From the NCBI GenBank assembly GCA_018398585.1, contig JAGTTD010000014.1, forward strand, positions 18,103,387 to 18,167,386: a stretch of 64,000 nucleotides of DNA, read 5' to 3'. The notes beneath the pieces are model-generated. The model was given only the letters and a program-made list of their open reading frames with translations. It made no database searches and was not told the DNA's origin. The DNA comes from Simmondsia chinensis. Lineage: Eukaryota; Streptophyta; Magnoliopsida; Caryophyllales; Simmondsiaceae. A program made the translations under genes and the position numbers. Below, piece by piece: positions 21,880 through 33,760 of this stretch; the stretch's first letter is position 1, and the number at the start of each line of letters is the position of its first letter.

Positions 21880-23940
21880 TTATCATCTTCTTCTTCTTCT
21901 GTTGCTTGAAAGGCTCCAGTAGCAAGAGTTAGGGGAACTTCCTTCTGCTTTCTCTTACTTAAGCCACCAATCTCGAGGGCTGGTGGAAAGGTTCTTGGTC
22001 GGGACTCCTCTGACAACAAATGGGTGAAGCTCCTGGTTCTAGCACTCCTAGGAGTCCCCTGGACAATTGCTGCTGCAGAAAGAAAGGAGAAGATTAGTCT
22101 TTGTCCAGAACCACCCAAAAAAAGAACTGAAGCATACTTTAAGGTGGCCCTTTTCCTAATGTTTCCTTTTGTAGAGTTGGCCTAATGTCGATTGGCTGGC
22201 TTCTACACAAGCTGGGACCTGCTCTCTCAAAAGAATGTCTAAAATAATGCTTGGTGCCTTTGGCCTCCAAGAGGGCCAATAGGCTTGGAGCCAAGCTGCA
22301 AAACGAGATGTGGCACATGGATTGTACCTATAGATAATAGGGTACCCATAGAAGGATTTGATTTCTTGATTTAACTCACAAACCTCTTTGTGTTGAGGGA
22401 GTTGAACAGAAATCCTCTTGACCCACCAAATGTTTTTGGTCCTTATACTAGGAAGGGGAACATCTTGGATCATACCAAATTGCTTGAATAACAACCCATG
22501 CTTGTAAGTCTTTACACCAAGATGAGTCTGGTGGTAGAAGAATACATCTTGAGGGCATAGGATTGCCTACAAGATTTGTGAGTTGATGTCCATAGAGACA
22601 TCAAAATGAAGGGTAACTTTTCTGAACCGAGGACCAAGGTTTCTTTCCTTGAAGGGAGTCCATTGAGTTCCCTTCCTACCTCGAGGAGACATTAATCTCT
22701 TAAGGCATTGGTCAAAAGACCAACATAGGGGTAATTGGACCTTACAACGAGCATACTACTCTACAATATAACAAACCCCCTCATATGTGAGAGTGAAAGG
22801 GCCTCTGGGGCAGAGCTCGAGGAGGTAGGCTTGATCCCAAAGTTGGGCCAACCAAAAGTGTCCACCTATTTGGATAGCACAGTTTTTAACTATGTCCCTA
22901 AGGCATCCATATACTTGGGCCAAGAATAACGGTCCTAGGGCTAAGGGGCCACTCTTAAAGACCAGGTTAATAGCAATGGTCTTGAGAAACTTGAGAACTG
23001 AGTTGGAGGAGTTTGCAAAGAAAAGCTTGTTTAGCCAAAACACGTAATAGCATGCCTCTTCTTCTCTGGATCCGTGTCCAAAGTCATGACCCTCTGTGAC
23101 AGATGTTTTAACAAAAGACTCATAACCATCGAGTAAATCAGTGATAGAGAAAGAAGAGGCAAACGCTTTAGCCTCTGAAGAAATAAAAGAATCAAGAGGT
23201 AATTCTTCTCCTTCTAGTGACAGACTTGTCAAGGCTGCTATGTTCTCTAAGGTAATACCAAGAAGACCCTTAGGGAGGAAAAAAGCATTATAATAGATGT
23301 TCCAATTGTAGGTAAGTGCTATCATAATGGGGTAATCAATACCTGAGGGCAATGATAGAAAGCTTGACGGCTTCATAGTTGTGGAGATTCTTTCATTTTT
23401 CGTCATAGGTCAACATTAGCCTGTCAACCCATTTGGCGTACCCATTTGTCAAGAACTTCCATTCTTGAAAGGCACCGCTTCTTTGCAGATGCGTCTTCCT
23501 CCCCAAGATTGACCTTCAAAGGCTATATGAAGCAAAGGAGATTCATCAATGTTTGGAAACAAGCTTGGATGGCTAGGAACATTATTAGATGAATCAAAGA
23601 TGGGTCCTAGGGCATGTGATATGAAAGAAAACAAAGGGTCATTCTTTGGAAACCAAGAAAGATCCTCTTTGATGGTGTTGAGATCAATTGGACTCTAAAT
23701 CACATCAGAGACCATTGACATATCAAATTGTAGCAAACGCATCAGTTGCTTAATCGGGCTGTCAGCTTGGGGAAGGGGAGCGTAAAAGGCAAAATGATTT
23801 GAGCCATCGAAGAATCAATTTCAAGAAAATGCAATGGGATGAAGGCACATTGAATCAAGAATCGGAGATTCAAGAGCAGCGGAAAGGAAGTGTTTCAAAG
23901 AGCGCTTGATTGCAGTAAAGAGAGAGAATATCGAGCACAA
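21880..23940 (-). pseudogene. Antisense extra ORF of the Tat element, N-terminal half with plant mobile domain (PMD)
   Basis: Open minus-strand stretches 23634-23449, 23406-22756, 22494-22156 and 22118-21880 belong together through frameshifts. The start of the domain reads EWKFLTNGYAKWVDRL near 23460. The 216-codon stretch has YNWNIYYNAFFLPKGLLGI then TLENIAALTSLSLEGEELP, EEACYYVFWLNKLFF and GGHFWLAQLWDQAYLLE, which match the plant mobile domain (aminotransferase-like, also in MAIN/MAIL proteins) in order and spacing. LLFKQFGMIQDVP near 22490 is the usual segment after it. The ORF runs opposite to gag-pol and ends beyond the Athila insertion with a coiled coil. Its function in the element is not known. 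Confidence 0.75.
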
Positions 23941-24090
23941 AAGTGAAGATTTCAAGCCCTAACTGTCATACTTAGAGACAGATGGGAAGGAAGAGCAAAC
24001 GACAAAATAGTGATCCCTGAAGCTCCCTGTAGCCGTTGAGGGTTAAATTTGGATTTTTTACCCATTACAAATTTGATTTTACCAATGGCT

Positions 24091-24104
24091 AAAAGGGGGG
24101 ACAT
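24091..24104 (+). promoter_or_regulatory. Polypurine tract of the Tat element
   Basis: AAAAGGGGGGACAT immediately precedes the LTR start TGTTTACACC at 24106. It would prime plus-strand DNA synthesis and shows that this LTR is the 3' LTR of the + element. Confidence 0.85.
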
Positions 24105-24105
24105 T

Positions 24106-25066
24106 TGTTTACACCCTAAATTTAAGGGGACTGGAATGAAGCCGTTTTGAGCAAAGTTCCACGTGTTTAACACGTGAGGCCTTTCTCGAGGAGAATTAAG
24201 CTTTTAGGCGTTGAGGTAATGGCGCCTCGAGCCCAGTATCCTGAGAAGATCATTACCCTAAGAAGGGTGTCAACCACTCAAGGCTTGATATGGTTGAAGG
24301 GTAAAGGGAGCTCGAGCTCAAGGAGTAGCCATAAAGGCTGCAAGACAGGTAGTTTCCAAGCTCGATATAGTGACTTGGAGCGCAATGTCAAATATTTGGA
24401 TGCTAAGCTTAATCCAAGACAAGGTGGGACTTCTAGAGGGAACTTTAGCTAGAAATTCGAGCATGGGCTTCAAGGAGTCCAAAATTGAATCATAGACATG
24501 TTCATTGATCTTTGACGCGCAAGAAGAACCTTGGTGGCCTGGCGTGGGGAGAAAATGCTGCGAGAATAGGGGAAGCTATTATTTAGTTAATCTATAAATA
24601 AAGGACGCCGTTGTAGTCCAAACACACACAAAGACAATACCAAACTTCTTCAAGTTTTCTTTACAGCACATTGTGCTGTTTTCTTAGGAGTAGCATAACT
24701 TAGCATAGATTAGCTTAGCATAGACAACTTGTTGTACTTGCTTCTTCAGTAATACAATCTTTCGGGTTTCATGTATGAACTTTCTGTTTTAGTATGTTCT
24801 AGGCTTAATTTGTCGGACCTAAACTCATTCAAGTTATGGTTAAGGGTTCCAGGCTTAAAAACCTCATTGACTCGAGCTTGTAAGTGGACTGCTGAGTTCA
24901 TGGGCTTGTCTCCAGCCTAGTTCTTGACTTCTAAGTGTATGAGGAAAGGTGTATGTGGGTCGTGCTCCGTCACTATAACTGCCACTTGAGTTAGATCCAT
25001 ATCGTTTAATTTTCTGTCAATAAATATACTAAAGAATCCACAAAAACATTTAACCAAGTTTTCCTA
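24106..25066 (+). repeat. LTR of the Tat element (3' LTR, possibly shared with a second copy)
   Basis: Starts TGTTTACACC. The same start and following sequence occur at 63868 and, inverted, at 40872. A TATA-like CTATAAATAAAG lies at 24592-24603. The end is set near 25066 by eye, by matching the LTR/primer-site junction of the inverted copy (39716). What follows resembles leader rather than random flank. Open frames within it are not genes. Confidence 0.8.
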
Positions 25067-25690
25067 ATTGAAGCATAAGCAGAACTCACAGCACAACCGA
25101 AGTCAGATACACCAAAATATAGCAACCTTTTCTCTGAAAATGGTGAGGGGTTGAGGTCGAAGACGTGCGGTTTGAATTTAAGCTCACTTCCTAGTCGCAA
25201 TGAGTACCTTTTCACGTTTGTTTAGTAAATCATTTTATGGCAACCACATCATATTTAATCATAAACAAATAAAGCAAACAATTACACTTTTTAAAAAAAA
25301 ATTAGTTGTTATATGTTGTTATTTTTCAAAATCACATCTTTCATTTCTTTGATCATATACTTCTTTTCAATCTTAGACAAGGGTATTATTCTTATGAGGT
25401 TTTACTATTGCTTTTTATTTTGCTTTAAAAGAGACTAGTAATTTTATTTTTGTATCAAAAAGTCAAAATATATTGTTTTTATTTTGCTTTATGGGTTTGA
25501 TAAATTACTTCTTTTAATTCATAAAGATTGTGAAATAATTTTAGTTCCCTAATTTAGCCAAATAACTTTTTATTTGATGAATCTTCGACTGTAATTTATA
25601 AAATGATCAAAATGTTATGATTAAAATTAAGTTTTATTACAAAAAAAATTTAAATTTAAATACATAATAAAATTGGAAGTGGCACTTGCG
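25067..25690. other. Leader-like stretch and AT-rich DNA without a gene
   Basis: 25067-25180 resembles the primer-site and leader region of the inverted Tat copy (AACCGAAG, CACCAAAA and CAACC blocks in the same order). 25250-25680 is very AT-rich with no domain. A 70-codon open frame on the minus strand (25215-25006) lacks an ATG start and matches nothing I know. Confidence 0.5.
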
Positions 25691-27922
25691 TATAGGTATA
25701 TCCTACGCATGTTGTCAATTTCAATCTCAAAACTATGCCCACGACCTCTATCAGATAATGTTCAAATTTGTAGGGCTTGACCTCATCCAATGGAGCTCAT
25801 TAGTTCATAGTCTTTGTGGCCCTAATGCTTGCATTACCTTTTGGATCCCCGAGATCCATAGGCTTTGGGCCACCAATTTCTATATCTTTATGGTCAAAGT
25901 CCTTTTCAATAGGATCTTTGACCAACCAAGAGTCAAGCTGAGCTCTTCCCTTTGCTACTTTCCTGAGTAGCAGCTTTCTTTTTTGGGTTCTGGTAAGTCT
26001 GGAAGATCCAACATTCCCCTGTCCAGGCCAGTTTCTCCTCCACACATTACTAAAATGAACCCCTGAGCGCTGTTGACTTGGTTGTCATGGATCTTGGCCA
26101 GCCTCCACTTCAATTAGGTGGTATTTTAAATTTCTCTTAGGATGCTCAGTTCTCATGATCAATTGAGCTTTTAGGGAAGAATCCTTGGTTAGCACAAAGA
26201 ACGAGATTTTCCTTGGGGTTGCTGGTATTTTCATTGGATATAACTCCAGATTTTTCATCTCAGAAACCAGTCTATGGCCATAGCCTCCACAAAAGGAACA
26301 GGTAAGTTGCAAGAACCTCCTCGTTACCCCCTTCTTGGTTCCAACGACCGTTTGTAATTGGTCACCGGCAGAAGGATGGTTCATTTTTCAAGCAGTCTCT
26401 TTAGGAACCTTTTGAAGGTGGCACTATCATAGGTTGGGTGCTTCATTATGATTTGCTATCTGCAGCACTCGTTTTCCAATTAACTCTTCAGGAATCTGAG
26501 CGCCCCTAGCTCCAGAAGTCTGTGTTGGCTACAATCACTCTTTCCTTATCTTCCTTCATCCTGTAAGGGGATTTATTGTTAGTTTGTTCATTGCAAATGC
26601 CTAGAGACTTGATGGCCTCTATAACATTCACTTGTACAGGACTAGGGCACGGGTTCATATCAACACTCATTGGCTCTTCATAAGAGAAAATAAGTTCCCT
26701 TGCCTCAGTGGCATCCTGAACTACGTTTCTAAAGATGACACGGCTCTTTGTTGAGTGGGTGAAAGAATCATGCCACATATAACACACCTTTCCCATCAAG
26801 GAATTACGATTAGGTTTCCCGTGTTTACCTTTGACTTTGAATTTGTTTTTTTCCTTGAGCCAATAGAATATCACGTCAACTATCGAGAGGTCAAACGAAT
26901 AGTTTCTCAAGTCTTGGGATTGATCAGACATCCTAGCCTTGATACCTATTTTTTTACTAAAGGATTACAGCCCATAGGTGGCTGTTTGACATATTCAACA
27001 ACGTCAATTTCATAAGGAATCCTCATCTATCACCTCGTGCATATAGGTTCCATAAATGCTGTTTTTCTTGAGGCTTTCTTCTTTCAAGATAGCCTCGTAT
27101 CCAGTGGCACATTCCTCCAATTGAAGAAGACTGATGAAATTTGATCTCTTGAATTTCGTCCTAAATTAAATGTCCAAGCCATTCAAGGCAAATATGGCAC
27201 ACTCAACTTTAGGGAGAGCCACTGTACATTTTAGCTCGACTGTCATAAATTGATTAATATAGTCTTCTATATATTCCCTTAGCTTTTGTCTCATTCGAGC
27301 CAGGTCTGATAGGGAATTTCCTAGTTCCATCCTAAGGAATTGGGCCTAAAATTGTCTAGCCTTATCATTTCCAATGGTAAATGGAATTAGGTGGTAAGCT
27401 TTTGTATCATTGAAAGGAAATACCTATCAAAGAACAAGGAAATAACATAAGTCTCGTATAAGGATTCAACCGCCTCTGTGCAATAGCAGTTAAATCTTGC
27501 CAAGTGCTTGGGAGCAAACATGCTCCCCTCTCCTGAGAAGAGACTAAACTTGGGTATCTTATACCCTCGAGGGAATAGATAGTCCCTGTCTATGTTGTTA
27601 GGATATGACTTACTACAAAGGGGTCTGTTGGCCCTTCTAATAATTGGCGCATACATTTGTTCAATGAGGGCGGCCAATTGGTCTTGGAGGGGTAGTTTTA
27701 GTGCTTGATAATGCACTTGTCACTGCCCCCCAAGGGGTTGAGCATCTCTAGGAGGATCAGTAGGGTACCCCTAAGCTCCCATGACCATCGGGCAAGAGAA
27801 AGGGTCTTTGGCCTATACAAGCAGGATTATACCCTCTTTGGTCTATGTGGCGAACTGGTTGATTTTCCATTACATATGGACCAACAGAACCTTGAGTTAG
27901 AGGCATTCCGGAGGGCAATTCC
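25690..27922 (-). pseudogene. Tat gag (capsid to zinc region) and start of pol linker
   Basis: Reading down the minus strand: QALKLPLQDQLAALIEQMY, then YKIPKFSLFSGEGS and HLARFNCY (about 27600-27470), the classic Tat gag entry into capsid. The worn capsid core lies in 27400-26950. CYMWHDSFTHSTKSRVIFRN and DMNPCPSP in 26931-26506 are post-capsid blocks typical of the lineage. CSFCGGYGHRL in 26384-26085 is a zinc-knuckle remnant lacking its last Cys. LTRTQKRKLLLRKVAKGR (26045-25800) with GPKPMDLGDP is the linker before protease. Gag would form the particle and bind RNA. Stops and frame changes occur throughout. Confidence 0.8.
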
Positions 27923-29801
27923 TGTTGAAATTAATGTCCTAGAAAACCTAATTTGTTAGTTTTTAAATATTAAATAAATGATATGGATTTATTTATTTAT
28001 TGTTTGAATATGTTTTATGATTGAAATATGCATGTAATTGTTTTTCTGAAATATTCCATGAGATGGACGTTTTTCAAGATGACTTGTCAGGTGCTTTATG
28101 TGGTCAATGAGAGTGAACCATGGATAGACTTAAATCAAATTAGTGATATGTTGTCAAAATCTATGTTCGTAGTTAGTGATGAGTTTGGACAACTTATCTG
28201 ATAAGACTATAATATAACGCTCTGCATGAATTATCTTGATCATGTGGATAGGGATCCAAAAGTATTATACGATTTTGTCTATATGATTAGAACATTGAGA
28301 AGGACCGCTTGAATTAGTTATTTCTTTACTATTATTAGACATAATTAATTTTGTACGATAACAACTCTAAATCCAGGAAATAGTTTGAACTCATGCATGG
28401 ATTATTCGTTGCTTTAACGTGCCAAAAGGATTAGTCAAAGTGCGTCTAATTGAATTTTACATGCGCTGGGTAACGGCCTGAAGTGGAGTAGGAACAGTTA
28501 TTTTATGTGGAAGCTATAGTCTCTAATAAGATAAAGATGTCACCTTGGTTAATTCACAAGGATACAAACGGATTCTAGAATTTTTGGCCAAAATATTCCC
28601 TGTGCTTAACATTTGAAATTAGTACAGAATTGTTTTCTATATTATTGAATTGTTGGAAAAGGGCGAGCCAAGAAATATGGTAAAAGATGTGAGAAAACTA
28701 GCGATAGTAATTAAAGCTATTTTTTTTTTCATGGATGTCTAATATAGGGGCTGATTGTCACAATGAAAGTTATTTGAAAATTTTTGAATAAATATATCTA
28801 ATTCTAGAGTACACTAATATTTATTTAATTAAATTAAATATTACTAAATGGTAATCAATGTTATAAGTGTTCATAATTACCTATTTGGAGCTAGAATAAA
28901 GTTGTCCCTAAGGTCCTTCTGCAAGCCTCTAAAAGTACACCGATTGAAAATATTTAAAATGAATTCTTGATATGAATTATTTGTTTATGAGATGAATAAA
29001 TTAATTTTGCTAAATATAATTCATGAGATGAATAAATACATGTGGGAATTTACACAAAAAAAATTGCGTGTAATAAGGCAGGATCCACACCACTTGCACA
29101 TGGCCAATCAGCGCGCGACAAGTGTCACACGTTGGGCCATTAATTAGCAATCAGCGTTAGCTGCCGAGGGCCAATGCAAGCATGATGAGCGTCACAGTTA
29201 TGCGGGGGTACGTTGACCAATGACAAGGTGACACGTGTACGATCGAAGCCAAAAGTTCAAAGCATGCGTATACATTATTGTACAACATTTTATTTTGGTT
29301 ATTATAAGCACATTATTTATTTTTTATTCCTAACCCACATCTTGGTTTTAGAGTATTACCTATTTTTTGGGTTCAGTTAGTAATCTGAATAATTTTCTGA
29401 AAAATATGATTTTTCAAAAAAAAAAAAAAAAACTAAAAAAAGAAGGAATTTCTCTTTGAAATTTCTCCTAGTAAATATTTTCGGAGCTCACACTCCAGGT
29501 GTCAAGGGGTTATTGCCAAGAAGATCTCGCGATCTTGATGATTCCTCTCGGACGACAATTACGCCCTAAAATCCAGGTATTTCTTATTACTTTTCTTTTC
29601 AAGCTTTCCTTTAAATTTTTTCAATTTTAGTTATGCTTTCAATTCAATGTTTATTATGCTTTAATATTCTATATTTGTTATGTATATATTAGAATAGAAG
29701 TCCTTTAGATTTAAAATAGAAGAATTTTAAAGTTATTTCTGTTGTGCCTGATCAAGCCAATCTAGGAAAAAATTAGTTTCTGAAATTAAATTTTCCCAAC
29801 A
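27923..29801 (+). mobile_element. Copia solo LTR (+) in Tat gag
   Basis: An 1879-bp unit starting TGTTGAAATTAATG and ending TTTTCCCAACA, resembling the reverse complement of the copia LTR at 61015-62646. The Tat gag reading resumes on both sides, which supports a solo LTR. The flanking pentamers (ATTCC and ATCAC) match poorly, so the duplication has eroded or the boundary is off by a base or two. ATGAGAT-core hairpins occur at 28055-28067 and 29019-29033, here with GAG loops because the copy is on the + strand. An A17 run lies near 29409. Confidence 0.78.
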
Positions 29802-30769
29802 ATCACACGTTCAATGGTTCTTGGCCAATCCTAAATTGATCAATCCTTATAGCACAATCCTGGGGACGTAGTAGATTCAATTGCTTCCAGTCTTAGACAC
29901 TGTAGGAGGCTTAGGAGGAGGACGTTGATCCCCAATGTTGGGTACCTGCCCTTGTGCACTGAGTTCGAGGCTTTGATCAGACCTCGAGATGGCCTCTTCT
30001 GCATGGGGAGGGTATGTGTGGCCTTCCACCGCAACCAACCACCCCCCCCCCCCGGGAAGGCATAACCTAAACATTGGTGTTAAGGTCCCTTAAGATCAAG
30101 GGTGACCCTTTATTCTGGGGTCCATGAACCCCATAAGCCACTTGTCCGTTTCTAAGGCTTGGGTCCACGAACATGACACTTGGACTAGCTACAGTGTGGA
30201 TTCCTCTCCTCATAGGGATAACATATGTACTCTGATTCACTGGTAACCATAAGCTTGAAGGAACATCACAAGAGTATCCAGTAGGAATTGAGGAAGGAGG
30301 GGCAGGCCTTAGCTATCTAAGTTCCTTCCTAACTACTTGGACTAAGTGATTGTGATTCTCAGCCTTGCTTGTTAAGATAGGATTGACCTTAACTATCGTT
30401 TACCTTGCCACATAGGGATATAAGTCTAGCAATGGAGGTTAATGTTGTGTTCAAGTCGGCTAAGACTCTGTCATTTTCTTTGTGAAGCCTTCCATCCATT
30501 GAAGTCCCAACATCATTGACAACGGTCGCGTTTTCACGTTGGCCTGCTAGAGTACACTTTGTCTCGGCATGTTTTTCTTGAGCCTCTTTTGGAACTTGCT
30601 CAAAACTTTGATTATCAACTCCATCATACATTTGAGCATGCCCATAAAGCTCTTTCGAGAATAGCCATCAAGCACCATGCGTTCGTCTTCTTTGATATCC
30701 TCTTCACCTTTGCTTTCCTTATCACAGTTGCGACTATTTTCATTCCCTTGCGGTACTAGACATTGTTTT
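29802..30769 (-). pseudogene. Tat gag, N-terminal Pro/Glu-rich portion
   Basis: Minus-strand stretches give KQCLVPQGNENSRNCDKES (about 30769-30700), an acidic Lys/Glu-rich helix-like segment, and GDQRPPPKPPTVSK (about 29920). This is the low-complexity spacer between the gag start (39584-39311) and the capsid block. It is cut on one side by the complete copia element and on the other by the solo LTR. A C12 run at 30042-30053 (G12 on the sense strand of this element) lies in it. No catalytic function; it is part of the structural Gag protein. Confidence 0.65.
30765..30769. repeat. Target duplication GTTTT, left copy for the copia element
   Basis: Repeated exactly at 39311-39315 after the right LTR. 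Confidence 0.88.
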
Positions 30770-32943
30770 TGTTGGGGAAAAGTATAAATTTTGTTGGAAA
30801 AATAAACTTTGATACCGATCGTTGGGTTCACAATTTTTCAACTGTGGTCATAACAAGGGGTACCTATTAGAGCACTTAAGTAGGAGACTCTTCCCTCTAT
30901 CTAAGCCCCCAGTCGGAGAGTCATGCTTCATGACACCTCACGTGTGAGAATTCCTGGGAGTAGGTTTATCTCTATAAACCCTTGACCCTAATATCGGTAG
31001 TTGGGACGAATTTCAAAAACTCTCCCTAAAGTTTACGCAGTGGAAGAGGTTTAGAATTCATAATTCTAAACCTAGGGTTGATTTAAAATTCCTAATTTTA
31101 AATCTATTGATTTAAATTCATAATTTAAATCTACAAATCTAAATTCTTAATTTAGATTTATACGCCTTTTACTCTAATACATATAAACAAGAAATAAACT
31201 TAAACATGCATAATAATGAATACTGTAAATAAGTAAAAAAGAGAAAACTAAAAGCGAAGGAAAGAATGACATACCTGGATTTGCTCCAAAATACGCGGTC
31301 TTCTACGCAATAACCTCAAACTTCCCGGAGGGTGGGATCCGAAAAATATTAAATTGTGGAAATAAAATTTTAATGGAAAATTTTCTCTCCAATTAGGTCT
31401 CCGAAACAATTTTCAGAAACCCAAAATAATTTGTTTGATGAATGACAAACCCTTGGAATAGGTACCTCTATTTATAGTAGGCTACCGGAGCAAAAAAATA
31501 AATAATTCTCGACGTGGGATGCGCTGGTTTTAAAAAAAATAGTTAAGCAAGCAAAACGCGTTGCTTAGCACTAAAAGGAATCAAAACGCTGCGTTTAAGC
31601 ACAGTACAAACCTTCTTTCCTTTTTTTTTTCAAAATAATGCGTGCCACATGTCAAGGTCTGATTGGCCGGTACCATGGCACGCGGATCCTCCCCTTGTCG
31701 CGCGCTGGTTGGCCCATCCACGAAATCGCGGATCGCGAGACCTGTGCAGATTTTTGTATTTTTTTTTTACTTTATTTCCCACATGTTAAAAATTAATCCT
31801 ATGAATTTTAATTTCCAAAAAAAAAAAATTATTTTATTTTATAATTTTCAACTTTTATTCATCTCATAAATAATGTTTGGCAAAATTAAATTCGTCCATC
31901 TTATGGATATGAATTCTTTAATATTTTTCTGATGGCAATAAATATAGAGGCTTGCGTAAGGACCTTAGGGACAATCTAAATCTAGCTCTAAATGGGTTAA
32001 ATTAATCATCTCATGAAATAATTTAATTACCATTTAATGAGACTTAATTCCACTAAATAAATCTCACTGCACTCTAGACTTAAACCATTTATTCGATATC
32101 TCCCTAATAGACTGTATGGATGACAACAACCCCTCCATTAGATGTCCATGACTTATCCTTCTCACAGCTTCTTCATTAGTTACCGACTCGCCCTTCACTG
32201 AATAATTCATTTATACTTGAACATATTCACAGTATAAATTCGAAATGTCAAACACTTGGAATACTTTGGCCAAAGTTTCCAAACTATTCAAAGATTTGCG
32301 AATCGACTGAGGGGACATCTGTATCTCATAAGAGACTGTAGATTCCCTATTGAATACCTGATACTTATCATACTTCATGCCCTTACCCAGTGTACGTAGG
32401 AATTTAGTCATGCATTTGGACCTTACTTATAGTACACCAAAGTAACTAACGCTTCATGCACAACTCGAGAATACCCTCATGATTTAGAGTCGTCGTTAAA
32501 ATAGTACAACGTGGATCACTCATCTCCTATAGTAGTCTTGAAATAAGTAACCAACATGGTCCAACTCAAGGTGTCAATCTTATTAACACACCAACCCAAC
32601 ACTTTTGGATCTCCATGCACATGACCAAGACAAGTCATCCAAAGTGTTAGGCCATGGTCTTAACAGGCAAGTAGTCCAAGCTCATCGTTGACCACGAGTT
32701 ATTCAAATAACATTCCATACCATTTCTTCCAAGTCTATCTGTGGGTAAATCTCATTATCCACTTAGAACTAACATGTAAAATGTTACACCCATCTCATGG
32801 ATGTCTCTCAAAAGAAAATCACATGCCGTATAAATGCTCGCTTACACAAATTTATCTGGGAAACGACTGGGACTTCAAATTTTTTTATTAATTAAAATAA
32901 TATATCCAGAATAAATCTGGATTTCATGACACTGTTCCTAACA
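30770..32943 (-). repeat. 3' LTR of the copia element
   Basis: Starts TGTTGGGGAAAAG and ends TGTTCCTAACA in plus orientation. A TATA-like CTATAAATAG on the minus strand lies at 31468-31477. The first 230 bp hold two primer-site-like remnants (30807-30820 and 30985-30999) followed by TGTTGGG-like starts. Confidence 0.92.
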
Positions 32944-32960
32944 ATCTCCCACTTGTCCTA

Positions 32961-33760
32961 AATCCAATTAATGTCAAAGTCCATACACACCCCTTTTAAG
33001 TTTTAACAAAGGTCTACTGAGCCTAACCCTTAGTGAGCTCAATTACTCTATTGTGAAGTTAGTAATATAATACTGCTTGACATTACTCTCACTAATGGCT
33101 CCCACTCTAAGGGTAAAGACATGCTTAGACATTGAACAAATATCATTTTAATCTGACTGGAAGTCTTAAATCAGTATAGTCAATTGGAACCAGCTCGTCA
33201 CTTTGAAAGATCAGCATATAGTCTCTAGTTCTTTTCAAGTACTTAAGAATGTGCTTCACTGTCACCCAGTGCATCGGACTCGGATTAAACTGATATTTTC
33301 TTACCATACCAACAACATAAACTGATATTTGGTCTCATGCACAACATAGCAGACATGAGGCTTCCTACAGCTGAAGCATATGGAACATTCTTCATCTGCT
33401 CCTCCTCTTGAGGTGTCTTAGGACACTGCTCTAAAAAAAGAGGGACTCCACGCCTGAAAGGTAAAAGCCCTTTCTTAGAGTCCTCCATGCAATACATTGA
33501 CAATATTTTGTCAATATAAGTGGCTAGAGAAAGACCCAACATCCTACTCTTACGACCTCACAGAAGCTTAATCTTAAGAGTAGAGCTGGCTTCTGTTATG
33601 TCTTTCATATTGAGCTATCATGACAACCAAGCCTTTATAGCTAATGACACCCCCACATCATTCCTAATGAGTACTATATTGTCGACATACAATACCAAGA
33701 AAGTCACTACTTTCTCTTAATGTCGTTTGTACACACATGGTTTGTTCAACCAATTACTCA
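32961..33760 (-). pseudogene. Copia pol: RT C-terminus and RNase H
   Basis: Near 33680 the minus strand reads LYVDNIVLIRND, the copia YVDDxLLxG box with the second catalytic Asp changed to Asn. LGLSLATYIDKILSMY, then PKTPQEEEQMKNVPYAS and AVGSLMSAMLCMRPNIS (33542-33320) form the highly conserved copia segment after the palm. VKHILKYLKRTRDYML (about 33270-33200) leads into a worn RNase H that reaches the polypurine tract. Stops and frameshifts separate the pieces. RT order after integrase (integrase is at higher coordinates) is diagnostic of copia rather than gypsy. Confidence 0.85.

Larger units (their letters stand above)
1..25066 (+). mobile_element. Tat-lineage Ty3/gypsy retrotransposon, 5' end outside window, twice interrupted
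   Basis: Plus-strand order is pol linker, RT, two RNase H-like stretches, integrase, an antisense ORF, a polypurine tract (24091-24104) and an LTR starting TGTTTACACC at 24106. Integrase last and a second RNase H-like segment carrying a YSDGS motif fit the Tat lineage of plant Ty3/gypsy elements. An antisense extra ORF between pol and the 3' LTR is also known in that lineage. The 5' LTR, gag and protease would lie left of base 1. Two insertions with clean 5-bp duplications split it: 2755-7866 and 10292-21874. Pol has many in-frame stops and at least two frameshifts, so the copy is dead. Lineage is assigned from motifs by eye. Confidence 0.85.

Noticed and set aside
24174..24452. 92-codon plus-strand open frame
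   Set aside because: It is inside the Tat LTR and has no counterpart in the other LTR copies.
25006..25215. 70-codon minus-strand frame as a host exon
   Set aside because: It starts with GTG after a TAA, has no known motif and lies in leader-like retroelement sequence.
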